42,205 nucleotides of DNA from UBA5109 sp964606735 (GTDB lineage Bacteria > Pseudomonadota > Gammaproteobacteria > Pseudomonadales > Pseudohongiellaceae), in NCBI GenBank assembly GCA_964606735.1, contig CAZSHI010000019.1, positions 1 to 42,205 of the forward strand, given 5' to 3'. The notes beneath the pieces were generated by a model that did no database searches, was not told the DNA's origin, and saw nothing but the letters and a program-made list of their open reading frames with translations. How positions within the stretch are numbered: position 1 is the first letter of the stretch; each line of letters starts with the position of its first letter. Below, piece after piece: positions 1 to 9,070 of this stretch. Position numbers and translations under genes: made by a program.

Positions 1-881
1 TTTCCAAGGTTATCTACCAGGAAGTCCACAAAGACCCTGACCTTGGCTGGCACGAAATGCTTCTCCGAATAATAAATGCGCAGGGATCTGTCGGGCATCC
101 GGTAATCACCGAATAGTTGTATCAGTTTGCCCGCAGCAATATCTTCATTGACCTGGTTTGCTGACAGGCAGGCGATTCCCACACCCTCTCTTGCTGCGGT
201 CTGTACTGCAACGGGGTTATTACAGAAGTAATTGCCGTTAACCTTGACTTTGATTTCCTTGTCCTCCTTGGTGAAAATCCAGTCGTCGTATATTTCGTAA
301 AACGAGGGTAGTAAGCAGTTATGTGATTGCAGTGCTTCCGGAGAAGCAGGAGTGCCATGCTTATCCATATAGTCCTGACTACAGACGATACAACCTTTAA
401 CGGAATATAGTTTGACTGCGTGAAAGGAGCCGCTGGGGGGCTGTGCTGTCGTCAGGACAAGGTCGAAGTCATCTGGGTTGATTTTGGTAAAAACATCGCT
501 TAGCGATATATGAAAGGATACCAGCGGATTAGCTTGCATAAACAAGGGGATAAGTTCTGCCAGTTTGCCTCGCCCCAGATTGACCGGCGCACTCAGGCGC
601 AGGGTCCCGCTGGCGACATCTTTTTTTTCGCGGGCCGCATTTTCGGCATCAATCACCGCCTGTTGCGCCTGAGTGGCATATTCCAGATAGCGCTGTCCGG
701 ATTCGGTCAGGCTGAGGCTCCTGGTTGTGCGCCTCAGCAGCCTGACCCCCAGATGCTGTTCCAGGCTGGAAATACGCCGGCTCACAGCCGAAGTGGTGAT
801 GCCGAGTTTCTCTGCAGCACGGGAGAAGCTGCCCTGTTCGACAACCGATTGAAAGATGGATATGGTGTTAAAATCTTGCAT
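1..881 (-). CDS. LysR-family transcriptional regulator, 3' end cut by window edge
   Basis: Reading the minus strand from the ATG at 881 gives about 293 residues open to the window edge, so only the last few residues are missing (the family is usually 290-310). Residues 1-60 form the LysR winged helix (FSRAAEKLGITTSAVSRRIS, then a RLLRRTTRSLSLTE wing). The rest is the periplasmic-binding-like effector domain. The sequence resembles the subgroup that regulates neighbouring oxidoreductase and aromatic-metabolism genes, but the ligand cannot be told. It diverges from the DUF6152 gene at 1026 across a 144-bp intergenic region containing a T-N11-A dyad, so it probably regulates that gene and possibly cassette A. 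The LysR assignment is firm; the target is inferred. Confidence 0.93.
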   Translation of the reverse strand, partial: MQDFNTISIFQSVVEQGSFSRAAEKLGITTSAVSRRISSLEQHLGVRLLRRTTRSLSLTESGQRYLEYATQAQQAVIDAENAAREKKDVASGTLRLSAPVNLGRGKLAELIPLFMQANPLVSFHISLSDVFTKINPDDFDLVLTTAQPPSGSFHAVKLYSVKGCIVCSQDYMDKHGTPASPEALQSHNCLLPSFYEIYDDWIFTKEDKEIKVKVNGNYFCNNPVAVQTAAREGVGIACLSANQVNEDIAAGKLIQLFGDYRMPDRSLRIYYSEKHFVPAKVRVFVDFLVDNLG

Positions 882-933
882 AAAGCCCTTTATTGTTGCA
901 TTTTTCTCAAAATATATTTGACTAAATAACCGT

Positions 934-946
934 TTATCTACCGATA
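934..946. promoter_or_regulatory. Candidate LysR operator (T-N11-A dyad)
   Basis: TTATCTACCGATA has TATC/GATA half-sites around a 4-nt centre and fits the LysR T-N11-A rule (T934, A946). It lies about 54 nt upstream of the LysR start and about 80 nt upstream of the DUF6152 start. A near match (TATCAACCGACA) sits at 9994-10005 upstream of the second LysR gene. The sequence is seen directly; its role as an operator is inferred. Confidence 0.4.
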
Positions 947-1025
947 GTAAATAATGTAATGTACCCACAACATTTACGAGAGTCATTCATTATTTAACAG
1001 CAACACCAACTAGAAGAGGGCATCT

Positions 1026-1427
1026 ATGAAAACCACGATCACTTCCTTAGCTTTATTGCTGGCAACATGTTTTTCCGCCAGTGCTTTTTCTCATCATTCT
1101 TTTGTCAGTCAATATGACCCTAATCAGGAATCAGTGATGACAGGCAGGGTTGTTGGTGTACGCTGGGTTAATCCGCACGCCTTTTTTGATTTGATGATTG
1201 AAAATGAAGAAGGTATTGAGGAACGCTGGTCTTTCGAGTTGGGCAGTCCGAATACCCTGATTCGCTATGGCTGGTACCGGGATACCCTGCAAGAAGGCGA
1301 TGTCGTCACGGTGGATGGCTATCTGGCACGTAGTGGCGCCAATCTGGCCAATGCCAAGATTGTCACCTTGGCAGATGGGACTGTGGTTCAGGCGGGTTCA
1401 TCCTATGAACTGGAAAGACAGCAATAA
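1026..1427 (+). CDS. DUF6152-family exported protein
   Basis: This 133-residue protein starts with a Sec signal peptide (about residues 1-22, ending SAFSHHS). The mature part begins with the HHSF motif typical of DUF6152, followed by a small beta-rich domain (TGRVVGVRWVNPHAFFDLMI) and a conserved SPNTLIRYGW segment. The family has an OB-fold-like pattern and no established biochemical role. It is expected in the periplasm. An AGAGGG ribosome-binding site lies just before the ATG. It is followed within 80 bp by another exported protein, and in other bacteria DUF6152 genes often sit next to such partners. The family assignment is from recognised motifs. Confidence 0.85.
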   Translation: MKTTITSLALLLATCFSASAFSHHSFVSQYDPNQESVMTGRVVGVRWVNPHAFFDLMIENEEGIEERWSFELGSPNTLIRYGWYRDTLQEGDVVTVDGYLARSGANLANAKIVTLADGTVVQAGSSYELERQQ

Positions 1428-1505
1428 TAAAGTCATTCTTGGATGACGATTAAGCAGATTCTGCGCCAGATAGTTAAAGCACACAGCAATAAAACAGGGT
1501 TTCAC

Positions 1506-2564
1506 ATGATTAAACTTACAAGCGTTTCAAAGGCGTTTTCACTTGCATGCGTTGTTGCATTGGCATTGCTCAGTTCCTTGTGTTTTGCCCAGGGATCCAT
1601 CCGTGGGCGTTTAATAGACCCTAACGGCGCCAATATAACCGGTCTTACCCAGGCCGTAAGCATTACCAATCAGGCGACCGGGCAACAGTTCCAGGGAGAA
1701 ACCACCATTGAAGGAGACTATGTCATCACAGACGTTCCGGCCGGAACCTACGACATCAGTTTCGAGTTCAGAACCGCCATGTACCTTCCCTACAATCAGC
1801 AAGGGTTGATTGTCGGTAATGGACAGAACCTTGAACATGATCTGCACATTGAATGGAGCATTAATCTGGGCACGATTGGTGATGATCCTGGCATGCTGGC
1901 CAATGACATATTACGGAATTCAGAAAATCAATCCGGACCACCACCGCGGCTGAGTAATGGACAAGTCGATTTTTCCGGTATGTGGGTGGCAGCCCCAGGT
2001 GCTAATACCAATCGACCATCCGTACCCTATCAGTCCTGGGCCGCCGAAATGGATGCTGAATACCGGGCGCTGGGATTCAATAATGCCGGCGCTTACTGTT
2101 TACCACAGAGTGCGGTGCTAGCAACCATGGGCTTCCCCTGGCAGATCGTACAAAAAGAAGACATCATGATTCAGATCATGGAATTTGTGACGCCAGGCTG
2201 GCGCCAGGTTTTTCTGGACGGACGAGGCATGCCGGAGCTTTGGAATCCGAGCTGGCAGGGACATTCACGCGGCAGCTGGGAAGGGGATACACTGGTCGTT
2301 GTAACCGAAGGCTTTAATGAATATACGCCGGGTTTTGGCATTCATTCCGACCAATTGGTGGTGACCGAGCGTTATACCCGCCCTCAGATGAACCGGCTAC
2401 TGGTAGAGATAACCGTAGAAGATCCCGAAGCGCTGACAGATTCTTATACTTACACTCGGGAATTCGGCATGGTTACCGGCCAGGAAATTCTTGAATTTGT
2501 CTGTGCTGAAGGGAATACCGATCCCAGCCACTGGGATGAGCCGGTCTGGCGAGGAAGGCCCTGA
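1506..2564 (+). CDS. Exported protein with carboxypeptidase-regulatory-like domain
   Basis: I place the start at the ATG at 1506 (MIKLTSVSKAF...), because it gives a clean Sec signal peptide ending at CFAQ; an in-frame ATG at 1443 would add 21 residues before it. The product has 352 residues. Residues about 30-115 form a carboxypeptidase-regulatory-like beta-sandwich (GSIRGRLIDPNGANITG, GDYVITDVPAGTYDISFEF). The C-terminal 220 residues contain DFSGMW, CLPQSA, FLDGRGMPELWNPSWQGHSRGSWEGDTLVV-type motifs of a widespread secreted family without known function that often accompanies DUF6152. It is probably co-transcribed with the DUF6152 gene. No catalytic residues can be proposed. Confidence 0.75.
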   Translation: MIKLTSVSKAFSLACVVALALLSSLCFAQGSIRGRLIDPNGANITGLTQAVSITNQATGQQFQGETTIEGDYVITDVPAGTYDISFEFRTAMYLPYNQQGLIVGNGQNLEHDLHIEWSINLGTIGDDPGMLANDILRNSENQSGPPPRLSNGQVDFSGMWVAAPGANTNRPSVPYQSWAAEMDAEYRALGFNNAGAYCLPQSAVLATMGFPWQIVQKEDIMIQIMEFVTPGWRQVFLDGRGMPELWNPSWQGHSRGSWEGDTLVVVTEGFNEYTPGFGIHSDQLVVTERYTRPQMNRLLVEITVEDPEALTDSYTYTREFGMVTGQEILEFVCAEGNTDPSHWDEPVWRGRP

Positions 2565-2882
2565 TGTCCAACCATTGATCAAGTATTCTGTCCGGCCTGA
2601 TAACAGGCCGGGCGATCAGGGTTTCAGGTCTCAGTGCCTGTTCCTGAAACCTGTTAAATCTGCCAGTATTGTGTGCGGCTCTGTGCAGGGCCCTGACACT
2701 CTTCCTTGACACCCTCGAAGAGCGACATCTTTCGCGCCTGCCGCTTTTGCTTTTCGGTTCTTTCTTTTCAGGGATGTCCGACAACTGAGAGTCATCCTCT
2801 TTGCTTTATATACTTGGCAGCAATGCCATTCTCAGTGTTAATATTCTGGTGCTATCGGAATTAAAATACCAGTCAGATAACT
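2565..2882. other. 318-bp intergenic stretch with two hairpins
   Basis: No convincing gene is present; the short open frames here have no homology that I recognise. The left part has two perfect inverted repeats: CCGGCCTG (2592-2599) with CAGGCCGG (2604-2611), and GTTTCAGG (2621-2628) with CCTGAAAC (2643-2650). Neither is followed by a T run. The right part (2700-2882) is pyrimidine-rich and then AT-rich and probably holds the promoter of the gene at 2883. Confidence 0.6.
2592..2650 (+). terminator. Tandem hairpins, possible transcript end or stabiliser
   Basis: The first hairpin has an 8-bp GC-rich stem with an ATAA loop, the second an 8-bp stem with a 14-nt loop. They start 28 nt after the stop codon at 2564. 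Without a following T run they do not look like standard rho-independent terminators. They may protect the 3' end of the upstream transcript or act with Rho. Confidence 0.35.
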
Positions 2883-3803
2883 ATGATAAAACGCAGATCG
2901 GTATTAGCAGGCGTCCTGGGTGGCACGTTTGCATTGGGTATTTCTCCCCCCTTGCTGGCGCAAAACGCAAACCTGCAGGTAACGCTGATTGAGCCAGGTA
3001 TCCACCTGATTCAGGGAGCCGGGTGTAACGTTGTGCTAGCTGATCTAGCCGATGCTCTCCTGGTCATTGATGGTGGCCTTGCTGTTAATGCTGAATACTT
3101 GTTGCGACAGATTAATCAACTTGCTCCCGGTAAAGCGGTGCAAATGCTTTTTAATACCAGCTGGCGACCGAAACATGCTGGGCTTAATGCACTTGTAAGT
3201 CAGTCTGCGCGAATCATTGCACATGAAAATACTCGTCTCTGGCAGACCGTTAATACCTATGTGGAATGGGAAAATCTCAGGTATCCGGCATTGCCCGAGG
3301 AAGCACAGGTCAATGAAGGGTTCTATCAGGGTGGCAGTCTGCAGCTGGGTAGCGAGATTGTTCGCTATGAAAGACTGGCCAAAGCTCATACTGATGGAGA
3401 TATTTATGTTTATTTTCAACATAATGATGTCCTGTATGTGGGTGAGATGTTGGCAGTAGACAGTTTTCCACAAATCGACTATGTCACCGGAGGCTGGATA
3501 AGAGGCTTACGGGATGCCACACAGGCTTTGCTCGATCTCGCCGGCGATAACACTAAAATCATTGCAGCAGACGGTGGCGTGCAAGCCCGTTCAGCCCTGG
3601 ATCGGCAGTTAATTATGCTCGATGAAACCTGGTCAGCGTCGCAGGAGGCTTTCAGGAATGGCATGAGTGTTGAGGAGTTTCAGGCGAGCAATCCGGTGGC
3701 CGCGCATACGGAAGAGAGGGGTGATCCGAGTCTGTTTCTTTATCAGGTTTATCGCAGTACCTGGTATCACATGGCTGAGAGAAGCGTGCCGGGTGTTATT
3801 TAA
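2883..3803 (+). CDS. Metallo-beta-lactamase-fold protein with degenerate zinc site, exported
   Basis: This 306-residue protein begins with MIKRRSVLAGVLGG, a twin-arginine-like leader ending near LLAQ. The body follows the MBL fold: IHLIQGAGCNVVLADLADALLVIDGG (about 40-65), the region that normally carries HxHxDH, a retained AHTDGD segment (H169, D173), and YVGEMLA where GD is usual. In the HxHxDH position the sequence is NTSWRPKH (91-98): only H98 is kept, and the three other ligand positions are S93, R95 and K97. The late GH motif is replaced by DGG (230-232). It is therefore likely a non-hydrolytic relative of periplasmic MBL proteins. It ends 7 bp before the DUF1592 gene of cassette A, so it is probably the first gene of that operon. 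Confidence 0.82.
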   Translation: MIKRRSVLAGVLGGTFALGISPPLLAQNANLQVTLIEPGIHLIQGAGCNVVLADLADALLVIDGGLAVNAEYLLRQINQLAPGKAVQMLFNTSWRPKHAGLNALVSQSARIIAHENTRLWQTVNTYVEWENLRYPALPEEAQVNEGFYQGGSLQLGSEIVRYERLAKAHTDGDIYVYFQHNDVLYVGEMLAVDSFPQIDYVTGGWIRGLRDATQALLDLAGDNTKIIAADGGVQARSALDRQLIMLDETWSASQEAFRNGMSVEEFQASNPVAAHTEERGDPSLFLYQVYRSTWYHMAERSVPGVI

Positions 3804-3810
3804 TAAAACA

Positions 3811-6207
3811 ATGAAAAGAAAAAACCTGAACAGATTTATCTTCACAAGTTTGATCTCGGGCGCCATGACGCCGGGACTGGCGGCAGACAACCCTGTTGAT
3901 ATCCTGAGTGCCAACTGGTCCACACTGGAAACCTACTGCATGGAATGCCATAACTTTATAGATTACTCAGGTGGCATTGATTTCACTCTGTTTAATCCTA
4001 GAGAGACAGCTGAACACGCAGAAATATTCGAACGTGCTTTGAGCAAACTGCGTGCGTATGTGATGCCTCCTCCAAGCCAGCCACAGCCTTCAGAAGAAGA
4101 ACGCTGGGCGCTGATCAGGAGTATTGAAAGTGTGCTTGATGAACATGCTGCTCTGAATACTGGTCCTGGCAGCATTTCTCTGCACCGGCTCAACCGAACG
4201 GAATATATCAATGCAATCTATGAACTGACTGGCGTGGGGTTAGCGGCAGATGTGCTGCCGCAAGATGATATCAGCGATGGTTTTGACAACATTGCCAATG
4301 TGCTGAAAGTATCACCAGCATTTCTTGACCAGTTTATCACAGCAGCCAGACTGGTGAGTGAAATTGCTATCGGTGACCCGGATCCGATTCCCGAAACAAG
4401 TGTTTACCCCATGGATACAGCTGATCAGACCAGCCATGTTCATGGTTTGCCACTGGGAACACGTGGCGGTGTACTGGTGGAACATATCTTTCCTGTAGAT
4501 GGGGAATATGCCTTCAATGTTGAGGGGCTGGTGACCGGCTCCTATTTATTTGGCATGGAGCATGACAGCACCCTGATTATTACCCTTGATGGAGAGGAAG
4601 TATTCCGTCGCACCATTGGTGGCAGTGAAGACCTGCGTTTTCTGGATCAGTTGCAGGCCCCAGCAATCGATGAAGTCAATGCCCGTTTCAGTAATATCCG
4701 TCTTGCAGTTAGTTCAGGCAGGCATCAGGTAGGGATGAGCTTCATTGCCAGGAGTTTTGTTGAATCTGATGAAATCCTTCACCATCCTGGAGAAAATATT
4801 GGCCTTAGCCGTTTGCCTAAAGCCAGTCGATTGACGATTACCGGACCTTTCAATGCCAATGGAGTGATCAATACACCCAGTCGACAAAAGGTGATGATCT
4901 GTGAGCCGCAGAGTCTCGCTGAAGAACTCGATTGTGCCCGGCAGATTTTTACCAGACTAGCTACACTGGCATTTCGACGTCCACTGGAGAATGCCGATCT
5001 GGAAGCGCCCATGCAGTTCTATGCCCAGGCCAGGGAACAGGGCAGCTTTGATGCGGGTATCAAGAATGGTATGGTGGCTATACTGGCCAGCCCCAAATTC
5101 TTGTATCGTACGGAATTGCCCCCGGCAGGGAGCCAGCCCGGCGAAGTCTATACGATCAGCGATCACGCGCTGGCCTCCCGACTCTCGTTCTTTCTCTGGA
5201 GCTCTCCTCCGGACACTGAACTGATTACCCTGGCGTCCCGCCAGGAACTTTCCGATCCGGAAATTCTAGATGCCCAGATTGACCGGATGCTGGCTGATTC
5301 ACGAGCCAGTGCCTTGGTGGATAATTTCGTGTTTCAGTGGCTGGGACTGCGTGGGCTCTATGAGGTAAATCCTGACACTGAAATATTCCCACGTTATGAC
5401 AGCGGCCTTCGTGATGACCTGATTGAAGAACTGCAGCGGTTTATCAGCAGCGTATTAATTGAAGACAGAAGCATCATTGAATTGCTGGACGCAGACTACA
5501 CCTTTGCTAATGAGCGGTTGGGGCTCCACTATGGACTGGCAGATATTCGCGGTGACCAGTTCCGTCGGGTGCAGCTTGAGAATGAAGAACGCCATGGACT
5601 GCTGGGAAAAGGAGGCTTGCTGATGTTGACGTCCTACGCAAACCGCACATCGCCGGTAGTCCGTGGTGCCTATATCATGGAAAAACTGATGGGTGTGGAA
5701 CCCGCGTCACCACCACCAAATGTTGAGGCCTTTCCGGAGACACCGGAAGGCTCTGCAGTTTCGCTGACAGTCCGAGAGCGTCTGGAATCACATCGGGCCA
5801 ATCCAACTTGTGCAGGTTGTCACGATGTCATGGATCCGCTGGGGCTGGCGCTTGAAAATTTTGATGCCATTGGTGCCTGGAGAGACCGGGACAGTGATGC
5901 CGGCAACGTGTTGATCGACGCTTCCGGCAGTCTTGCCAGTGGTCAAGCGATCAATGGGGTGAATGATCTGCGTGAAGCGCTGTTACGGAATCCTGAGCAG
6001 TTTGTCCAGATCTTCACCCGCAATTTATTGACCTATGCCCTGGGTAGGACAGTAGAATTCCATGACATGCCTGCCGTACGGGAGATTGTCAGAACCGTGG
6101 CGAATGAGGATTACAGATTTTCATCCATTGTCAGAGGTGTGATTAACAGCGACCAGTTTCTCATGTCGGCTGTGCCTGACCCTGAGCTATCGGTGGCAGA
6201 GCAGTAA
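3811..6207 (+). CDS. DUF1592/DUF1588/DUF1585 secreted cytochrome-like protein, cassette A
   Basis: The ATG at 3811 gives 798 residues with a signal peptide ending at GLAADNP. The open frame extends upstream into the preceding gene, but that part is not credible. Domains in order: an N-terminal CxxCH (C43, C46, H47), a DUF1587 segment (HRLNRTEYINAIYELTG, about 120-185), a beta-rich insert (about 215-350), DUF1595 (about 375-435, AFRRPLE), DUF1592 (about 440-575, ALASRLSFFLWSS), DUF1588 with a second CxxCH (C667, C670, H671, then MDPLGLALENFDAIG) and DUF1585 (about 715-785). This architecture is best known from Planctomycetes, where it pairs with DUF1552. Function is unknown; the two CxxCH motifs suggest c-type haem binding in the periplasm, which is inference. 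It is the longest gene of the operon. Confidence 0.88.
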   Translation: MKRKNLNRFIFTSLISGAMTPGLAADNPVDILSANWSTLETYCMECHNFIDYSGGIDFTLFNPRETAEHAEIFERALSKLRAYVMPPPSQPQPSEEERWALIRSIESVLDEHAALNTGPGSISLHRLNRTEYINAIYELTGVGLAADVLPQDDISDGFDNIANVLKVSPAFLDQFITAARLVSEIAIGDPDPIPETSVYPMDTADQTSHVHGLPLGTRGGVLVEHIFPVDGEYAFNVEGLVTGSYLFGMEHDSTLIITLDGEEVFRRTIGGSEDLRFLDQLQAPAIDEVNARFSNIRLAVSSGRHQVGMSFIARSFVESDEILHHPGENIGLSRLPKASRLTITGPFNANGVINTPSRQKVMICEPQSLAEELDCARQIFTRLATLAFRRPLENADLEAPMQFYAQAREQGSFDAGIKNGMVAILASPKFLYRTELPPAGSQPGEVYTISDHALASRLSFFLWSSPPDTELITLASRQELSDPEILDAQIDRMLADSRASALVDNFVFQWLGLRGLYEVNPDTEIFPRYDSGLRDDLIEELQRFISSVLIEDRSIIELLDADYTFANERLGLHYGLADIRGDQFRRVQLENEERHGLLGKGGLLMLTSYANRTSPVVRGAYIMEKLMGVEPASPPPNVEAFPETPEGSAVSLTVRERLESHRANPTCAGCHDVMDPLGLALENFDAIGAWRDRDSDAGNVLIDASGSLASGQAINGVNDLREALLRNPEQFVQIFTRNLLTYALGRTVEFHDMPAVREIVRTVANEDYRFSSIVRGVINSDQFLMSAVPDPELSVAEQ

Positions 6208-6225
6208 AGCAAAAGGGAGTGACTC

Positions 6226-7542
6226 ATGTTTATCAGTAAAAAGCATCTTCCCCGCCGTACCTTTCTGCGCAATCTGGGGGTGGGGGTAGGCCTGCCTCTG
6301 CTTGATGCGATGATTCCGGCAGCGACAGCGCTGGCACAGACTGCAGCGAGTGCCCCGCCAAGGATGGGCTTTATCTATTTTCCGCATGGTGCGGTGATGA
6401 GCAACTGGACGCCAGATCAGCAAGGCCGTGACTTTGAATTGAAGTCGATACTGCAGCCTCTTGCGCCTTTCAAGAATGCGCTCACCATAGTCTCCGGTCT
6501 GGAAAACAAACGAGCCAATGGTCCGGTCCATGCAATCACACCAGGTACCTGGTTGCATGGCAACAGTCCCAGAGTCAGTCACGATCCCTACGGTGGCACA
6601 ACGATTGATCAGATTGCTGCCCAGCATATCGGGCAGGACACGCCGTTGCCTTCCATTGAAGTGGCGACTGAATTGACCGGGGGATCAGGGCAGTGTGACC
6701 GTGATTATGGCTGCTCCTATGGCGCAACGATTTCTTTCCGTACACCCAGTACGCCCTTGCCCATGGAAAATAATCCACGCAAGCTGTTTCAGACCCTTTT
6801 CGGGGTCGGTGATTCTGCGGAAGAGCGTGCTGCGATCGCGGACCAGACCAAATCAGTACTTGATCTGATTATGGAACAGACTCATGCACTCAACAATCAG
6901 CTAGGCGCAGCAGACAGGGTCATTCTCAGTGATTATCTGGAAAGTGTGCGGGAAATCGAGCGCCGAATTCAGAAATCGGCGGATCACGACTTGTCCAATG
7001 TTGAATTGCCTGACGCACCACTCGGGATTCCTGCTGAATTTGATGAACACATCAATCTGCAGTTTGATCTGATTACCCTAGCCTGGCAGGCCGACATGAC
7101 CCGGATTGCATCCATGATGATGGCCGCGGAGGTCAGCACCAAGACTTATAACCACATTGGTATCTCCGATGCCTTCCATCCGCTGTCACACCACCAGAAT
7201 GATCCGGCCAAGATAGCCCGATTGGTAAGAGTACAGGAATATCATTCCCGCGTGTTTGCGCGTTTTGTCCAGAATCTTGCTGACACGCCAGCCGGGGATG
7301 GTTCGCTGCTGGATAACAGTATCATTCTATACGGCAGCAACATGAGTAACAGTAATGCCCACGATCATTTCCCATTGCCCTCGGCAATAGTCGGTACAGG
7401 TGGTGGCCGCATCAGGGGCGGGCAGCACCTGGTCTATCCGGATTACACCCCGGTATCCAATCTCATGCTGACGCTGATGGACAGGATCGGGGTGGAGTTG
7501 GATTCCCTGGGTGACAGCACCGGTCGCTTTGCCGAGGTTTAA
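6226..7542 (+). CDS. DUF1552 (HXXSHH) family exported protein, cassette A
   Basis: 438 residues, preceded by a GGGAG ribosome-binding site. The leader PRRTFLRNLGVGVGLPLLDA matches the twin-arginine pattern and ends near ALAQ, so the protein is probably exported folded. The family-defining HxxSHH motif is present as HPLSHH at residues 318-323. Other conserved patches are RMGFIYFPHGAVM (about 46-58), SGLENKRANG and LYGSNMSNSNAHDH (about 368-381). DUF1552 resembles the DUF1501/sulfatase-alkaline phosphatase-like group in general organisation, but no activity is established. The gene follows the DUF1592 gene by 18 bp; this pairing recurs in cassette B, so the two products very likely work together. 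Confidence 0.88.
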   Translation: MFISKKHLPRRTFLRNLGVGVGLPLLDAMIPAATALAQTAASAPPRMGFIYFPHGAVMSNWTPDQQGRDFELKSILQPLAPFKNALTIVSGLENKRANGPVHAITPGTWLHGNSPRVSHDPYGGTTIDQIAAQHIGQDTPLPSIEVATELTGGSGQCDRDYGCSYGATISFRTPSTPLPMENNPRKLFQTLFGVGDSAEERAAIADQTKSVLDLIMEQTHALNNQLGAADRVILSDYLESVREIERRIQKSADHDLSNVELPDAPLGIPAEFDEHINLQFDLITLAWQADMTRIASMMMAAEVSTKTYNHIGISDAFHPLSHHQNDPAKIARLVRVQEYHSRVFARFVQNLADTPAGDGSLLDNSIILYGSNMSNSNAHDHFPLPSAIVGTGGGRIRGGQHLVYPDYTPVSNLMLTLMDRIGVELDSLGDSTGRFAEV

Positions 7543-7545
7543 TAG

Positions 7546-9051
7546 ATGCATCGCAGACTTTTGTCTTTCCTTATACTTACCTGTCTGGGCAATGTGTTGG
7601 TTGAGCCAGGGCTGGCACAGGATGATTTGCTACAGCTCGCCAGTCGAGGGGAAACCCAAACAGTCCTGTCATCACTGGAATTCCAGTCTTCGGTCGATGC
7701 CATGCAGGCGGACGGGACCAGTCTGCTGCATTGGGCAGTTTACTATGATGATGCAGCGCTGGTACTCAGACTGCTCAGTCTGGGAGCGGATCCAGCGCTG
7801 GCAAATGACTATGGGGCAACGCCGCTTTCACAGGCTGCAGTCACCGGAAACCCGGGTATTATCAGGGCTTTGCTTGAAGCCGGGGCAGATCCGGATGAGC
7901 GATCGGCTGATGATCAGACCGCCTTGATGATACTTGCACGAACGGATAATCTGGACGCCGCACAAGTCCTGCTGGATGCTGGGGCCGACGTCAACGCAGC
8001 AGAGAGCTTCCGTGGCCAGACAGCGCTTATGTGGGCGGCTGCCCAGAAGCGACCACAAATGCTCAAACTATTACTGGATCACGGCGCAGATCCGAATGCG
8101 CGTTCGACACCAAATAACTGGCCGCGACAAGTGTCTGCTGAGCCCCGAATGAAGTTTTTGCCCTCTGGCGGCCTGACACCTTTGCTCTATGCAGCCCGTG
8201 AAGGGTGTACTGAATGTGTCAGCTATCTGCTGGATGCCGGGGCTGATATTCATGCGGACGACCCGGAAGGCATCACCCCGCTGATCATGGCCTGTCTCAA
8301 TGCCCATTGGGATTCGGCGCGTCTTCTGGTAACAGCAGGCGCCATTATTAATGAATGGGATATCTATGGCCGCTCTCCGCTGTATGCAACGGTCGATTAC
8401 AATACGGTGCCGCACGGCGGGAGACCCGACAAATTATCTGATGATCTCACCTCAAATCTGGAATTCATGCAGATGCTGCTCGAAGGGGGTGCAAACCCTA
8501 ATCTGCAATTAAAAATCTTTCCCCCATATCGCGATCTTGGAGCCGATCGTGTAAGCCGTGGAGACCGATTTTTACTGGTTGCCGGAGCAACGTCCCTGTT
8601 AAGAGCAGCCAGGGGTGCAGATTTAGAAGCGATTGAGCTCCTGCTTCGATTTCATGCCCTGATCGATTTACCCAATGAAAATGCAACCACTCCCCTGATG
8701 GTAGCAGCGGGTTACGGGGTTGGTGATGCGGATACCAGAGGACGTTTCAGGACTGAAGCTGATGCTTTACCTGCAACCCGTTTGCTGCTTGAGCATGGCG
8801 CATCGGTCAACCATCAGGACAATACTGGCAGCACCGCACTGCATGGAGCGGCGCAGCTCGGTTGGTCGCAAATGGTATCACTGCTGCTGGAGTTTGGTGC
8901 GGATGCGTCGATTGAAGATGCTACTGGCAGTACTCCACTGGATTATGCGCTTGGTCGGGGAGGCCGTTATCGGGAGGGGGGAGGTGGCCCTGTTTTCCTG
9001 GAGACAGCCGTCATACTGGAATCCACTCTGACATTAATGTCCAATCCATAA
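7546..9051 (+). CDS. Exported ankyrin-repeat protein, cassette A
   Basis: 501 residues with a Sec signal peptide (MHRRLLSFLILTCLG..., ending GLAQDD). About ten ankyrin repeats fill the remainder, recognisable by TPLxxAAxxG and LLxxGADxN patterns (for example GADPNARS, GADIHADD, GASVNHQD). Two longer inserts, around residues 185-210 and 320-350, interrupt the array. It starts 3 bp after the DUF1552 stop codon, so it belongs to the same operon. Periplasmic ankyrin proteins are uncommon; the known AnkB of Pseudomonas supports periplasmic catalase activity. A scaffolding role for the two preceding proteins is my inference. The gene converges with the LysR gene at 9071 and no terminator is visible between them. 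Confidence 0.9.
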   Translation: MHRRLLSFLILTCLGNVLVEPGLAQDDLLQLASRGETQTVLSSLEFQSSVDAMQADGTSLLHWAVYYDDAALVLRLLSLGADPALANDYGATPLSQAAVTGNPGIIRALLEAGADPDERSADDQTALMILARTDNLDAAQVLLDAGADVNAAESFRGQTALMWAAAQKRPQMLKLLLDHGADPNARSTPNNWPRQVSAEPRMKFLPSGGLTPLLYAAREGCTECVSYLLDAGADIHADDPEGITPLIMACLNAHWDSARLLVTAGAIINEWDIYGRSPLYATVDYNTVPHGGRPDKLSDDLTSNLEFMQMLLEGGANPNLQLKIFPPYRDLGADRVSRGDRFLLVAGATSLLRAARGADLEAIELLLRFHALIDLPNENATTPLMVAAGYGVGDADTRGRFRTEADALPATRLLLEHGASVNHQDNTGSTALHGAAQLGWSQMVSLLLEFGADASIEDATGSTPLDYALGRGGRYREGGGGPVFLETAVILESTLTLMSNP

Positions 9052-9070
9052 AATCTCCAGAATTTTCGCC

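Noticed and set aside
510..929. 139-residue plus-strand open frame
   Set aside because: It is antisense to the LysR gene on the minus strand, which has full family homology; the frame is a shadow.
2491..2709. 72-residue frame across the intergenic hairpins
   Set aside because: It begins inside the preceding gene, has no recognisable motif, and covers inverted repeats.
3667..3810. Upstream extension of the DUF1592 protein
   Set aside because: It overlaps the MBL-fold gene, and the signal peptide starts only at 3811.
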